A stretch of DNA of 64,000 bases from Janthinobacterium sp. SUN073 (GCF_030397665.1 NZ_JAPUBT010000015.1:53377-117376); one strand, 5' to 3'. Positions 16,896 through 26,527 are shown, counted from the first letter of the stretch. Translations and numbers: made by a program. The notes: generated by a model from the letters alone, not told the origin.

Positions 16896-17843
16896 TTATT
16901 TGCGTGATTTGACCATGCGCAATAAAGCCGACACGGCCGTGACGCCGGCCAGCACCAGGCCGCCGGCGATGAGGCCGGCCACCGCGTTGATCAGGCTGGG
17001 CGTGACGGCCGCCAGTACGGGGCCGATGGCGGCCACGCCGCCGACCGCTTCCTCGACGTGGTGCAGCATGGCGCTGGCCCAGGGCCAGCCATGCGTCAAA
17101 ATGCCGCCGCCGACCATGAACATCGCCAGCGTGCCCACTACCGAGAGGAATTTCATCAGTTTCGGCGCCGCCGACACCAGCATGCGGCCAAATGCGCGCA
17201 CGCCGTCCATCAGCGCGCCCGCACCCTTGCGCGCGGCCAGATAAAAGCCCGCGTCATCGAGCTTGACGATGCCGGCCACCAGGCCATACACGCCCACCGT
17301 CATGATGAGGGCGATGCCGACGACGACGGCTACCTGCTCGGCGAAGGTGGCGGCAGCCACCGTGCCCAGCGCGATGACAATGATTTCCGCCGACAGGATG
17401 AAATCGGTGCGGATGGCGCCCTTGATCTTGTCCTTTTCCAGCGCCACCAGGTCGACCTGCGGGTCGCGCAGCGCCTGTGCCAGCTCGGCCTTGTGGCTGT
17501 CATCCGGATGCAGATACTTGTGGGCAATCTTTTCGAAACCCTCGAAGCACAGGTAGGCGCCGCCCACCATCAGCAGTGGCGTAATGGCCCACGGCGCAAA
17601 CGCGCTGATGGCCAGCGCGGCGGGCACGAGGATGGCCTTGTTCTTCAGCGAACCGACGGCGACGGCCCAGACGACGGGCAATTCGCGTTCGGCGCGCACG
17701 CCGGCCACTTGCTGCGCGTTCAGGGCCAGGTCGTCACCGAGCACGCCGGCCGTCTTCTTGGCGGCCACCTTGGTCATCAGGGAGACGTCATCGAGGATGC
17801 TGGCGATGTCGTCGAGCAGGGCCAGCAGGCTGGAGCCGGCCAT
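16896..17843 (-). CDS. DUF808 family inner membrane protein (YedI-like)
   Basis: The 315-residue protein has the family start MAGSSLLALLDDIASILDDV, the conserved KKTAGVLGDDLALNA block, and several membrane helices. The family is widespread in proteobacteria, its function is unknown, and it is often annotated as an inner membrane YedI protein. A GGGAG ribosome site precedes the ATG. It lies 84 nt upstream of the YiaA-like gene in the same direction and may share a transcript. Confidence 0.87.
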   Translation of the reverse strand: MAGSSLLALLDDIASILDDVSLMTKVAAKKTAGVLGDDLALNAQQVAGVRAERELPVVWAVAVGSLKNKAILVPAALAISAFAPWAITPLLMVGGAYLCFEGFEKIAHKYLHPDDSHKAELAQALRDPQVDLVALEKDKIKGAIRTDFILSAEIIVIALGTVAAATFAEQVAVVVGIALIMTVGVYGLVAGIVKLDDAGFYLAARKGAGALMDGVRAFGRMLVSAAPKLMKFLSVVGTLAMFMVGGGILTHGWPWASAMLHHVEEAVGGVAAIGPVLAAVTPSLINAVAGLIAGGLVLAGVTAVSALLRMVKSRK

Positions 17844-18034
17844 CTCAGCACGCTCCCGCAGTGGTGGCAGGGAGTCGTGGAGCGAGGAAAGTGTTGTTTT
17901 TCATGATGTTATTCTTGGTTGTCGTGCAAGGAAAAGCGCAGCTAGCGCGTGCATGCGATCTTACCCCAGGGCGGGCCGGCAGGGCCGCACTGAGCGGGTT
18001 AAAATTGCCTCTTGTCACCATTTTTGGAAACCGC

Positions 18035-18688
18035 ATGCATTTCGCCACCTGGATCACCTTTGTCATCGCCGCTTCCATCATCGCCGTCTCGCCCGGCTCG
18101 GGCGCCGTGCTGTCGATGTCGCACGGCCTGTCCTACGGGGTCAGAAAGGCCAGCGCCACCATCCTCGGCCTGCAGCTGGGGCTGCTGGTGGTGCTGGGCA
18201 TCGCCGGTGCCGGCGTGGGCTCTTTGCTGCTGGCCTCCGAAGTGGCGTTCAATATCGTCAAGACGGTGGGCGCCTTGTATCTGATCTATCTGGGCCTGTC
18301 GCAATGGCGCGCCAGGGTGGCCGTCACGGGCAACCTCACGGGCGACCTGCATGCCGACGCGGTGGTGCCGTCCATGGGCCGGCGCGTGCTGACGGGTTTT
18401 CTGACCAACGTGACGAATCCGAAAGGCATCATCTTCATGGTGGCGGTGTTGCCGCAATTCATCAGCCCCACGGCGCCGCTGCTGCCGCAATTGCTGATCC
18501 TGGCCGTCACCATGTGCACGATCGATCAGATCGTCATGCACGGCTACGCTTTCCTGGCATCGTCGATGCAGCGCTTTTTCCGCGATGCCAAGGCCGTGAA
18601 GAAGCAGAACCGCTTCTTTGGTGGCTTGCTGATGGCCGTCGGCACGGCATTGTTCTTCGTCAAGCGGGGCAGCCAGGCGGCATCCTGA
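18035..18688 (+). CDS. LysE/RhtB family amino-acid exporter
   Basis: The 217-residue protein has about six membrane helices and the LysE/RhtB signature near its N-terminus (SPGSGAVLSMSHGLSYG, where the family has PGP). FLTNVTNPKGIIFMVAVLPQFI follows near residue 120. It should export an amino acid or related metabolite across the inner membrane; the substrate cannot be read from sequence. The start MHFATWITF has GGAAA upstream. The frame stays open further upstream to 17861 without coding character. It stands alone, divergent from the DUF808 gene. Confidence 0.88.
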   Translation: MHFATWITFVIAASIIAVSPGSGAVLSMSHGLSYGVRKASATILGLQLGLLVVLGIAGAGVGSLLLASEVAFNIVKTVGALYLIYLGLSQWRARVAVTGNLTGDLHADAVVPSMGRRVLTGFLTNVTNPKGIIFMVAVLPQFISPTAPLLPQLLILAVTMCTIDQIVMHGYAFLASSMQRFFRDAKAVKKQNRFFGGLLMAVGTALFFVKRGSQAAS

Positions 18689-18791
18689 GCCAGGTCAACA
18701 TGCAAACATTTGTAAGCCCGCTTGCGATGCCCGCACGATGCGGATGTAATCGATAGCAATCATCCTTGTACGCCTTGCCTGGAGCGCTGCC

Positions 18792-20423
18792 ATGCGTCCT
18801 ATCCTGTCTCTTCCCCTCTTGAACACCGTGTGCGCCGTGCTGCTGTCGTCGGCATGCACCTTCGCCCTGGCGCAGGACCCGCCTGCCCGCGTGGGGCGCA
18901 TTTCCACCGTCGAAGGGCAAGTGCTGGTGCGCGCCGGCGATGGCGAGGCGCAAAACGCCCTGCTGAACTGGCCCGTCACGACGGATAACCGCCTGAGCAC
19001 CATGCGCGGCGCGCTGGCGGAATTGCGCGTGGGCGCGGCCGCTGTGCGCCTCGATGGCGATTCCGAGCTGGAAGTGAGCGAGCTCGATGACGACAGTTTC
19101 AAATTGCACCTCGGCTATGGCACGGTCAGCGTGCGCGTGCGCAATCCCGATGCGCTGCGCGGCTTCGAACTGACCACCGCCCAGGCCCGCGTGATCCTGA
19201 CCCAGCCGGGCTGGGTGCGCATCGAGGCGGGGCGCCAGCCCGGCACCAGCGTCGTCAGTGTGCTCGAAGGGGCGGCTGATGTGGACGGCGCGACGGGCAG
19301 CGTGACCTTGCGTGCCGGCAAGCGCGCCGAGCTGACGGACGAGGAATTGCGCACGGGCGCCGTGCAGAGAGTGGCTTTCGACAACTGGCCAGAAGCCTTG
19401 CCCGCCGCCGCGCCGGCCTTGCGCTATGTCACGGACGATACCACCGGCTATGAAGAGCTGGACCGCTACGGCGCCTGGCAGGACGATGCTCAATACGGTC
19501 CCCTGTGGCTGCCCAGCGTGGTGCCGGCCGGCTGGGCGCCGTACAGCGACGGGCGCTGGACGTGGATCGCGCCATGGGGCTGGACCTGGGTCGACAATGC
19601 ACCGTGGGGCTACGCGCCCTCGCACTATGGCCGCTGGGTGCTGCTGGGCCAGCGCTGGGGCTGGGCGCCGGGGCGCGAGCGCGGCCGCGTACCCTGGGCG
19701 CCGGCCCTGGTGGGCTGGGTCGGCGGCCATCCCGGGACCAACCATGAGCAGCGCCCCGGCGTCGGCTGGTTTCCCCTGTCGCCGCATGAGCGCTATGTGC
19801 CCGGCTACCGCGTCAGCGCCGAGTATGAACGCCGTATCAACCGCGTGGCAGAAGGACGCCGATCCGTGGCGGGCGAACGCGAACGCCGTGAGGGCATGAC
19901 GATGTTGCCGGGCGAGCGTTTTGGCGGATCGCGCACGGTCGACGTGCCGCGCCGCAACCGCACCAGCATGCCACCGCCCGTCATGCAAAGTATGCCCTTG
20001 AGCACAGCGCCTGCGCCGGCGGGCAACTGGCAGCGTCCCGCCGCCGGGATGCCGCGCCAGGAAGACGGTTTCCGCCGCGACTGGGTCAACCGTCCCGGCC
20101 GCTTGCAGACGGACGATGGCCAGACGCACCTGGCGCCGCGCCCCATGCCGCCGAACCGGCCGCCCGTGCCGGCCCAGCCGCAGCAGCCGCTAATACCGCC
20201 GATACCGGCCCAACCCCTGATGCCGGCGATGCCGACCTTGCCGCCCGTGCAAGACCAGGTGGGTCGCCCCGGGTGGCGTGGCGAAGAACGGCCGCGCGCC
20301 GAGCGGCCGCAGCCGCGTCCCGTCAGCGAACGCAGCGGGACGCCACGTGAACGCAGTAATGACAGAGGCAATGAGCGCGGCGGTCCCGGCCGCAATGTCC
20401 GGATGCAGGAAGTGGAGCGTTGA
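18792..20423 (+). CDS. FecR-domain / DUF6600 exported protein with Pro/Arg-rich tail
   Basis: The 543-residue exported protein starts with a signal peptide (about residues 1-27, ending FALAQ). It continues with a FecR-like beta domain (about 35-190) and a Trp/Gly/Tyr-rich region rich in APWGWTWVDNAPWGYAPSHYGRW-type units (about 230-330), as in DUF6600 proteins. The tail from about residue 370 is low-complexity Pro/Arg/Gln. The family is common in Burkholderiales and has no known function; binding to a surface or wall polymer is a guess. The ATG has GGAGCG upstream. No partner genes are evident. Confidence 0.8.
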   Translation: MRPILSLPLLNTVCAVLLSSACTFALAQDPPARVGRISTVEGQVLVRAGDGEAQNALLNWPVTTDNRLSTMRGALAELRVGAAAVRLDGDSELEVSELDDDSFKLHLGYGTVSVRVRNPDALRGFELTTAQARVILTQPGWVRIEAGRQPGTSVVSVLEGAADVDGATGSVTLRAGKRAELTDEELRTGAVQRVAFDNWPEALPAAAPALRYVTDDTTGYEELDRYGAWQDDAQYGPLWLPSVVPAGWAPYSDGRWTWIAPWGWTWVDNAPWGYAPSHYGRWVLLGQRWGWAPGRERGRVPWAPALVGWVGGHPGTNHEQRPGVGWFPLSPHERYVPGYRVSAEYERRINRVAEGRRSVAGERERREGMTMLPGERFGGSRTVDVPRRNRTSMPPPVMQSMPLSTAPAPAGNWQRPAAGMPRQEDGFRRDWVNRPGRLQTDDGQTHLAPRPMPPNRPPVPAQPQQPLIPPIPAQPLMPAMPTLPPVQDQVGRPGWRGEERPRAERPQPRPVSERSGTPRERSNDRGNERGGPGRNVRMQEVER

Positions 20424-20590
20424 CGGCCGTGTCGTCTGTCGCGCCGTATCGACGTTCAGGCCGCGAAATGCGCAGTTCGTCACATGCCGGAGGTAAAGCA
20501 GGCGTATTTTGCTTACAGTACGACCACTGCTTATCCTCCAAGTGACAGCACGACTTTTCCGGCTATTTTGTCTAAACGAAATAGTTTTCC

Positions 20591-20617
20591 GCCAGCTTAC
20601 CCAGCTGGCTTTTTTTT
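20591..20617 (+). terminator. Rho-independent terminator in the gap between the DUF6600 gene and ybeD
   Basis: A 7-bp perfect stem (GCCAGCT / AGCTGGC) with a 5-nt loop is followed by eight T residues. It lies about 170 nt after the DUF6600 stop and 130 nt before the DUF493 gene. The rest of this 320-bp gap holds only a 14-bp palindrome at 20643-20656 and a possible -10 (TACAAT at 20668-20673); no gene was recognised in it. Confidence 0.75.
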
Positions 20618-20743
20618 GCCTTGCCGTATGCGCCATGGCGGCGGGCGCATGCGCCCCCAAAGTTGGCTACAATACGCTTTTATGCAGCCGTCGCGCGATG
20701 TATGCTGCGCCGCCTGTCCTGACCGGCACTGATTGGATTTCCC

Positions 20744-21040
20744 ATGCAAACGACCCCTCCCACCGAACACATCATTCCTCCCAGCGAATCGCTGATCGAA
20801 TACCCGAGCGACTTTCCCATCAAGATCATGGGTCCGACGCACGTCGATTTCGCGCCCACCATGCTGGAACTGGTCATCAGCCATGATCCGACCTTCCACG
20901 AGGGCCGCATGGAAGAGCGTCCATCGCCCAAGGGCAATTACACGGGCCTGACCGTGACTGTGCGCGCCATCAGCCGCGAGCAGCTCGATGCCCTGTACAT
21001 GGCGCTGTCAGGTCACCCGATGGTCAAGATCGTCATGTAA
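20744..21040 (+). CDS. ybeD: DUF493 / YbeD family protein
   Basis: The 98-residue protein matches the YbeD family: IEYPSDFPIKIMGPTHVDF near the start, then a ferredoxin-like fold region ending HPMVKIVM. The family is associated with lipoate synthesis by gene context, because ybeD usually precedes lipB-lipA. Here lipB follows only after an inserted divergent MFS/MocR pair. The 3' end overlaps the convergent MFS gene by 8 bp. Biochemical role unknown. Confidence 0.88.
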   Translation: MQTTPPTEHIIPPSESLIEYPSDFPIKIMGPTHVDFAPTMLELVISHDPTFHEGRMEERPSPKGNYTGLTVTVRAISREQLDALYMALSGHPMVKIVM

Positions 21041-22232
21041 GGCTGGCTGCCGCCACGCTGGCGCGGCTCTTCGTGAGCAGCCAGACGGCGGCAAAGGCGC
21101 CACTGGCCCCTGCCGTCACCCACAGCAGTGGCTTTTCGCTGCCATCCGTGATGGCGGCGATGACGGCGCCGCAGGCGGCCGTGATGGCCATCTGCACGAA
21201 GAAGAACAGGCCCGAGGCGCTGCCCGCCTGGGCGCCATACGGCTGCAGCACGGCCAGCTGGCAGGCGGGAATCGCCATGCCCACCGACAGCATCACCAGC
21301 AGCATGGGCGCCACCAGCGACGCCACGTGCCGCGGCGCCAAGGTACCCGCCAGCAATAAACTGGCCGCACCCGCCACATTGATCAGCACCGCCACGCCCA
21401 GCATGTGGTCGGCGCCGAGGCGCGGTCCCAGCGCGCGAAACAGGCTCGACCCCGCGATATAGCCGCTCACCGTCAGCGCGAACACCAGCGCATACGCGTG
21501 CGGCGACAGATGCATGCCCCTTTGCAACAACACGGACGATTCCGCGATGAACGGGAAATACGTGCAATACACACAGCCGATGGCCAGCGCATAGCGCAGG
21601 AAATACGCGTCGCGCAGCAGGCGGCGGTACAGGGCCAGGGTATTTTCCTGTGGTACGACGCTGGCCGGCCTGGTTTCCGGCACCCAGGCGGCGATCAGGC
21701 CCAGCGACAGCGCGCCCAGCAGGCACAGCACGCCAAACACGGCACGCCAGCCGAAGGCCGCGTCGAGCACGCTGCCGGCCAGCGGCGCCAGGATCGGCGA
21801 CAAGCCCATCACCATCGAGATTCTCCCCAGCATGCGCGCCTGCGTGGCGGCGTCAAACCGGTCGCGCACCATGACCCTGCCGATGATGGTGCCGCTGCAG
21901 CCGCCGAAGGCCTGCAGCACGCGCGCGGCGATCAGCACGTGCACATCGGAGGTCAGGCTGCAGACGATGCTGGCGAGCACATAGATGCCCGTGCCGGCCA
22001 GCAGCACGGGACGGCGTCCGTACCGGTCGGCCAGCGGCCCGCAAGCGAGCATCGAGGCGGCCGAGCCGGCCATGAACAGGCTCAGGGTCAGTTGTAACTG
22101 GGCATCGCTGGCATGCAGGGCATCGGCCATGGCTGGCAGCGAAGGTAAATAGATGTCGATGCTGATGCGCGACAGGCAGACCAGCAACAGCACGATGCTG
22201 CCCCAGGCCCATACAGCGAGTTGTTTCTGCAT
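21033..22232 (-). CDS. MFS drug-efflux transporter of the Bcr/CflA type
   Basis: The 399-residue transporter has 12 predicted membrane helices and motifs of the Bcr/CflA group: the DIYLPSLPAMADALHAS stretch, the loop motif GPLADRYGRRPVLL, and FGGCSGTIIGRVMVRD. It probably exports drugs or metabolites by proton exchange. The start MQKQLAVW is chosen over an upstream in-frame Met because the transmembrane pattern begins there. It is divergent from a MocR-type regulator 125 bp away, which is its likely regulator, and overlaps ybeD convergently. Confidence 0.9.
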   Translation of the reverse strand: MQKQLAVWAWGSIVLLLVCLSRISIDIYLPSLPAMADALHASDAQLQLTLSLFMAGSAASMLACGPLADRYGRRPVLLAGTGIYVLASIVCSLTSDVHVLIAARVLQAFGGCSGTIIGRVMVRDRFDAATQARMLGRISMVMGLSPILAPLAGSVLDAAFGWRAVFGVLCLLGALSLGLIAAWVPETRPASVVPQENTLALYRRLLRDAYFLRYALAIGCVYCTYFPFIAESSVLLQRGMHLSPHAYALVFALTVSGYIAGSSLFRALGPRLGADHMLGVAVLINVAGAASLLLAGTLAPRHVASLVAPMLLVMLSVGMAIPACQLAVLQPYGAQAGSASGLFFFVQMAITAACGAVIAAITDGSEKPLLWVTAGASGAFAAVWLLTKSRASVAAASLT

Positions 22233-22335
22233 TGTTTTACACGATCCTTGCAAACGTGCGCCCCGTTGGCGCACCGGAACGGTGAGAGTAGGATGGTTGT
22301 GGTGTAATGCGAAGTGCCAGTCATCAGAAAATTCA

Positions 22336-22353
22336 TTGGACCACTTGGACGAC
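22336..22353 (+). promoter_or_regulatory. 9-bp direct repeat just before the MocR gene (possible operator)
   Basis: TTGGACCAC is followed at once by TTGGACGAC. It lies in the divergent MFS/MocR intergenic region and ends 4 nt before the chosen MocR ATG. MocR regulators often bind direct repeats in such intergenic regions. The link to this regulator is inference only. Confidence 0.4.
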
Positions 22354-22357
22354 TATC

Positions 22358-23830
22358 ATGCCGCGAGGAAAATCACCGCACGCCCTGGACTTGCCGCGCC
22401 CCACCAGCTGGCTCGACAAGGCAGGCGTCAACAAGCAGGATGGCGCGTATGAAGCGCTGCGCTCGGCCATCCTGACGAAGATGCTGCCGGCGGGTAGCCG
22501 GCTGCCGTCCAGCCGCACCCTGGCCGAGCGCTGGGAGTTATCTCGCGGCACCATCGAAACCGTGTTTGACCGCCTGCACGCGGAAGCGTATGTGACGCGC
22601 GTGCCCGGCTCCGGCACGCGCGTGTGCGCCGTGGTGCCGGAACGTTTTTTGATGGCAGGATTTGCAGAGACCACCCCGGTCGGGCCATTTTCCGAGCCGG
22701 TACCTGTGTCCGATACGGGCGTGCGCGACGGCTTGCCGTTTGTGGCGCGGCGCGCCGACGCCAGCCTGTTTCCCATGGCCGCCTGGTCCAAGTGCGCCAC
22801 GCGGGCGCTGGCGGCCGCCACGCCGGAGCAGCTGTGCAGCGCCGATCCGGCCGGCCTGCCCCAGCTGCGCCAGCAGATCGCCGACTTCCTCGCCAAGTAC
22901 CGCGGCATCCGCTGCGATCCGCAAGACATCGTTGTCACCACCGGCATCCGCCACGCGATCGACTTGCTGGCGCGCGGCATCGTGCGCGATGGCGACAAGG
23001 TGTGCCTGGAAGAACCGGGGTACCCGGCCGCGCGCGCCCTGTTCGCCCTCGCTGGCGCCGTGCCGGTGGACATTGCCGTCGACGCCGAGGGCATCGATTG
23101 CGCCGCCCTGGCCGCGCACACCGATGCCTGCCTCGCGTATGTGACGCCGGCGCACCAGTCGCCGCTGGGCGTGACCATGTCCGTCACGCGCCGCCTGGCC
23201 TTGCTGGAATGGGCGAACGACAGCGGCGCCTGGGTGGTGGAAGACGATTACGACAGCGAATTCAATTACCACAGCGCCCCGCTGGCGGCCCTGAAAGCGC
23301 TGGACCAGTATCAGCGCGTGATTTATTGCGGCAGTTTTAACAAGACCCTGTTCGCCGGCCTGCGCGTGGGCTTCATGGTGCTGCCGCCCCCCTTGCGACC
23401 GCCACTGCTGCGCATCATGCAGTTGACGGGCCGCTCCGTGGGCGTGACGCAGCAGCTGGCGCTGGCTGCCTGGATGGAAGAAGGCGCCTTCGTGCGTCAT
23501 TTGCGCCTGGCGCGCCTGGCCTACAAGGAGCGGCGCGACCTGCTGCTGGCCTGTCTGGAGCAGGTCGCCCCTGGCCGTTACACGATTTCGGGCCAGCAGG
23601 CGGGTTTTCATTGCGTGCTGTGGCTGCCGCCGGATGCCGACGAACGGGCGTTTTGCGCGCGTGCCGCGCAGGAGGGGCTGGCGCTGCAGCCGCTCGGCGA
23701 CTTTTGCCATAGCGCCAGGCTGGCGCCGGCTGTGCTGCTCGGTTACACGGCGCTGAGCCTGTCCCAGGTGCGCCACGCTGCACAAAAATTGGGCAGATTG
23801 CTGCTGTTGCCAAAGTCCGCCCCGGAATGA
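22358..23830 (+). CDS. MocR-type transcriptional regulator (GntR HTH fused to aminotransferase fold)
   Basis: The 490-residue protein has an N-terminal winged helix of the GntR type (GAYEALRSAILTKMLPAGSRLPSSRTLAERW) joined to a class I aminotransferase-like domain. The PLP lysine motif is present (YCGSFNKTLFAGLRVGFM). MocR/PdxR proteins sense PLP or amino compounds and control adjacent genes. The start MPRGKSPHALDLP fits the family, though no ribosome site is seen. Its divergent neighbour is an MFS exporter. The pair separates ybeD from lipB. Confidence 0.88.
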   Translation: MPRGKSPHALDLPRPTSWLDKAGVNKQDGAYEALRSAILTKMLPAGSRLPSSRTLAERWELSRGTIETVFDRLHAEAYVTRVPGSGTRVCAVVPERFLMAGFAETTPVGPFSEPVPVSDTGVRDGLPFVARRADASLFPMAAWSKCATRALAAATPEQLCSADPAGLPQLRQQIADFLAKYRGIRCDPQDIVVTTGIRHAIDLLARGIVRDGDKVCLEEPGYPAARALFALAGAVPVDIAVDAEGIDCAALAAHTDACLAYVTPAHQSPLGVTMSVTRRLALLEWANDSGAWVVEDDYDSEFNYHSAPLAALKALDQYQRVIYCGSFNKTLFAGLRVGFMVLPPPLRPPLLRIMQLTGRSVGVTQQLALAAWMEEGAFVRHLRLARLAYKERRDLLLACLEQVAPGRYTISGQQAGFHCVLWLPPDADERAFCARAAQEGLALQPLGDFCHSARLAPAVLLGYTALSLSQVRHAAQKLGRLLLLPKSAPE

Positions 23831-23905
23831 AACGGCGGCCTGGCTTATAATCACGGCTTCGCCGCAGCGTCCGCAGGGCGCCGGCAGCTGATTACAGAAT
23901 CCGTC

Positions 23906-24610
23906 ATGACCACCACCCGCACCGAAACGGCGCTGATCCGCGAGATGGGCCGCGTCGATTACGAGCCCACCTTTGCCGCCATGCGCGCCTTTACCGATGC
24001 GCGCACGACCGACACGCGCGACGAACTGTGGATCGTCGAGCATCCGCCCGTATTTACTTTGGGCCTGGCGGCCGACCGCGGACATTTGCTGGCCGGCGCC
24101 GAAAACGTGCCCGTGGTGCAGACGGACCGGGGTGGCGAAGTCACCTTTCACGGCCCCGGCCAGGTGGTGATTTATCTGTTGATGGACTTGCGCCGCAACA
24201 AGCCGGGCGGCAAGCTGTATGCGCGCCAGTTCGTGCATAAAATCGAGCAAGCCATCATCAACGTGCTGGCGGCGTATAATCTTGCTGGCGAACGCATCGA
24301 TGGCGCGCCTGGCATCTATATCGCCGGCGGACCAAGCAAGGGTGCGAAGATTGCCGCGCTGGGATTGAAAGTGCGCGGTAACGGCTGCACCTACCATGGC
24401 GTATCGCTCAACGTGGCGATGGACCTGGCGCCGTTTTCCTGGATTAACCCCTGCGGCTATTCCGGCCTGAAGACGGTGGACATGCGCAGCATGGGCGTGG
24501 TGGCGCCGCTGGCCGAGGTGCAGCGGGCCCTGGCCCAGGAATTGACCGTATTACTCGATGTAAGCGAAGTAAACAGCGCCGCAGGCGCGCCTCAGGCAAC
24601 GGATGCCTGA
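23906..24610 (+). CDS. lipB: octanoyl-[acyl carrier protein]:protein N-octanoyltransferase
   Basis: LipB transfers octanoate from acyl carrier protein to lipoyl domains, the first step of endogenous lipoate synthesis. The 234-residue product has the RGGEVTFHGPGQVVIYLLMDL block, the KIAALGLKVRGNGCTYHGVSLN block with the catalytic Lys, and the catalytic Cys in INPCGYSGLKTVDM. lipA follows after 39 nt in the same direction. Nothing odd is seen. Confidence 0.96.
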   Translation: MTTTRTETALIREMGRVDYEPTFAAMRAFTDARTTDTRDELWIVEHPPVFTLGLAADRGHLLAGAENVPVVQTDRGGEVTFHGPGQVVIYLLMDLRRNKPGGKLYARQFVHKIEQAIINVLAAYNLAGERIDGAPGIYIAGGPSKGAKIAALGLKVRGNGCTYHGVSLNVAMDLAPFSWINPCGYSGLKTVDMRSMGVVAPLAEVQRALAQELTVLLDVSEVNSAAGAPQATDA

Positions 24611-24649
24611 GCAAACAAACCAAACTTTGCCCCTCAAGGGCTTGCAGCC

Positions 24650-25666
24650 ATGACTTCTGAGACCATTTCCAGCACCGCCCCCGCCGCGACCGCCGCTCCA
24701 GCGTACAACCCGAGCGAAAAGCAAAAAGGCGCCAGCAAGACGTCGCGCATCCCGATCAAGATCATTCCGATCGAGCAAGTCGAGCGCCTGAAAAAGCCGG
24801 ACTGGATCCGCGTCAAGGCCGCCTCGGCATCGACCCGTTTCTATGAAATCAAGGACATCCTGCGCGAAAACAAGCTCGTGACGGTGTGCGAGGAAGCCAG
24901 CTGCCCGAACATCGGCGAATGTTTTGGCAAGGGCACGGCCACCTTCATGATCATGGGCGACAAGTGCACGCGCCGCTGCCCGTTCTGCGACGTCGGCCAT
25001 GGCCGTCCTGATCCGCTGGACAAGGAAGAACCGTCCAACCTGTCGAAAACCATCGCCAAGCTGCGTTTGAACTACGTCGTCATCACCTCCGTTGACCGCG
25101 ATGACTTGCGCGACGGCGGCGCCGGCCATTTCGTCGAGTGCATCCAGCAAACGCGCGCCCTGTCGCCGAACACCCGCATCGAAGTGCTGGTGCCGGACTT
25201 CCGTGGTCGCCTGGAAAAAGCCTTGCTGTTGTTCAAGGATGGCTTGCCTGACGTCATGAACCACAACCTGGAAACGGCGCCGCGCCTGTACAAGGAAGCG
25301 CGTCCCGGCTCCGACTACATGCACTCGCTGAAATTGCTGAAAGACTTCAAGGCCATGTATCCGGACGTGAAAACCAAGTCCGGCATCATGGTCGGCCTGG
25401 GCGAGACGGACGAGGAAATCCTGCAAGTGATGCGCGATATGCGCGAGCACGACATCGACATGCTGACCATCGGCCAGTACCTGGCGCCGTCGAACAGCCA
25501 CCTGCCCGTGCGCCGCTACGTGCACCCGGACGTGTTCAAAATGTTCGAAGAGGAAGCCTATAAAATGGGCTTCACCCACGCCGCCGTCGGCGCCATGGTG
25601 CGCAGCTCGTACCATGCGGATGAACAGGCGCACAGCGCCGGCGTGGAATCGGCGCTGAATTTCTAA
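24650..25666 (+). CDS. lipA: lipoyl synthase
   Basis: This 338-residue radical-SAM enzyme inserts two sulfurs into octanoyl groups. Both cluster motifs are present: CEEASCPNIGEC for the auxiliary cluster and CTRRCPFCD for the SAM cluster. The C-terminal RSSYHADEQ motif is also visible. It is the second gene of lipBA and is followed by a clear terminator. Confidence 0.97.
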   Translation: MTSETISSTAPAATAAPAYNPSEKQKGASKTSRIPIKIIPIEQVERLKKPDWIRVKAASASTRFYEIKDILRENKLVTVCEEASCPNIGECFGKGTATFMIMGDKCTRRCPFCDVGHGRPDPLDKEEPSNLSKTIAKLRLNYVVITSVDRDDLRDGGAGHFVECIQQTRALSPNTRIEVLVPDFRGRLEKALLLFKDGLPDVMNHNLETAPRLYKEARPGSDYMHSLKLLKDFKAMYPDVKTKSGIMVGLGETDEEILQVMRDMREHDIDMLTIGQYLAPSNSHLPVRRYVHPDVFKMFEEEAYKMGFTHAAVGAMVRSSYHADEQAHSAGVESALNF

Positions 25667-25683
25667 GCACCTTGCGCCGTATC

Positions 25684-25718
25684 AAAAACCGTCCGCTTTA
25701 GCCGGGCGGTTTTTTTTT
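25684..25718 (+). terminator. Rho-independent terminator after lipA
   Basis: An 8-bp stem (ACCGTCCG with CGGGCGGT, one G-T pair) is flanked by an A run upstream and followed by at least eight T residues. It begins 18 nt after the lipA stop. Confidence 0.88.
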
Positions 25719-25797
25719 GCCTGCTCGTATCGTATCCACCTCATCCGGCTGGGCGTCCTATACTGACATGCTGGACGAATCGGCTATGAGGTGACGC

Positions 25798-26466
25798 ATG
25801 GACGTACGCATCGAGGCATCGTGGAAAGCGCAGCTGGAAGAGGAGTTCGAGCAGCCCTACTGGGAACGCCTGACGGCTTTCGTCAAGGCGGAATATGCGG
25901 CGGGGCCGTGTTTTCCTCCCGGTAAAACCATTTTTCGGGCATTCGACCTGACGCCGTTCGAGCAAGTTAAAGTCGTGATCCTGGGGCAAGACCCGTATCA
26001 CACGCCAGGTGCCGCCGTGGGGCTGTGCTTTTCGATTCCCGAAAGCGCGCCGCCGCAGCCAAGCTTGCAGAATATCTTCAAGGAATTATCCACGGATGTG
26101 GGCGTCGAGCGCGCGCGCACGGATTTGTCCGACTGGGCGCAGCAAGGCGTGTTCCTGCTCAATAGCGTGCTGACGGTACGCGCCGGGGCGGCCGGCTCGC
26201 ATGCGGCCAAGGGATGGGAAAAGCTGACGGATAGCGCGATTCGCCACCTGTCCGCAGAGCGTAGCAACCTCGTCTTCGTCCTGTGGGGCGGCTACGCGCA
26301 AGCCAAGCGCCCCCTGATCGACCCCGGCCAGCACCTGGTGCTGGCGGCGCCGCACCCGTCTCCCTTGTCGGCCAGCAAAGGTTTCTTTGGCAGCAAGCCG
26401 TTCAGCCAGGCGAATGCCTACTTGCAGGCGCATGGCCAGACGCCCATCGCCTGGGGCGAAAGCTGA
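25798..26466 (+). CDS. ung: uracil-DNA glycosylase, family 1
   Basis: The 222-residue enzyme removes uracil from DNA to start base-excision repair. The water-activating loop GQDPYHTPG (63-71, catalytic Asp65), FLLNSVLTVRAGAAGSH and the DNA-intercalation loop HPSPLSASKGFFG with catalytic His are all present. Length is normal for family 1. It stands alone and converges on the TonB receptor gene across a large palindromic element. Confidence 0.96.
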   Translation: MDVRIEASWKAQLEEEFEQPYWERLTAFVKAEYAAGPCFPPGKTIFRAFDLTPFEQVKVVILGQDPYHTPGAAVGLCFSIPESAPPQPSLQNIFKELSTDVGVERARTDLSDWAQQGVFLLNSVLTVRAGAAGSHAAKGWEKLTDSAIRHLSAERSNLVFVLWGGYAQAKRPLIDPGQHLVLAAPHPSPLSASKGFFGSKPFSQANAYLQAHGQTPIAWGES

Positions 26467-26527
26467 TTCCTGACGGCAACCGACAGCGGCAGGCGTTGCT
26501 CCCTGCCGCTGTCTTCGCGCGACTTAC

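Noticed and set aside
22538..24397. 619-codon minus-strand frame across MocR and lipB
   Set aside because: It spans two unrelated plus-strand genes and an intergenic gap, and shows only antisense-type composition.
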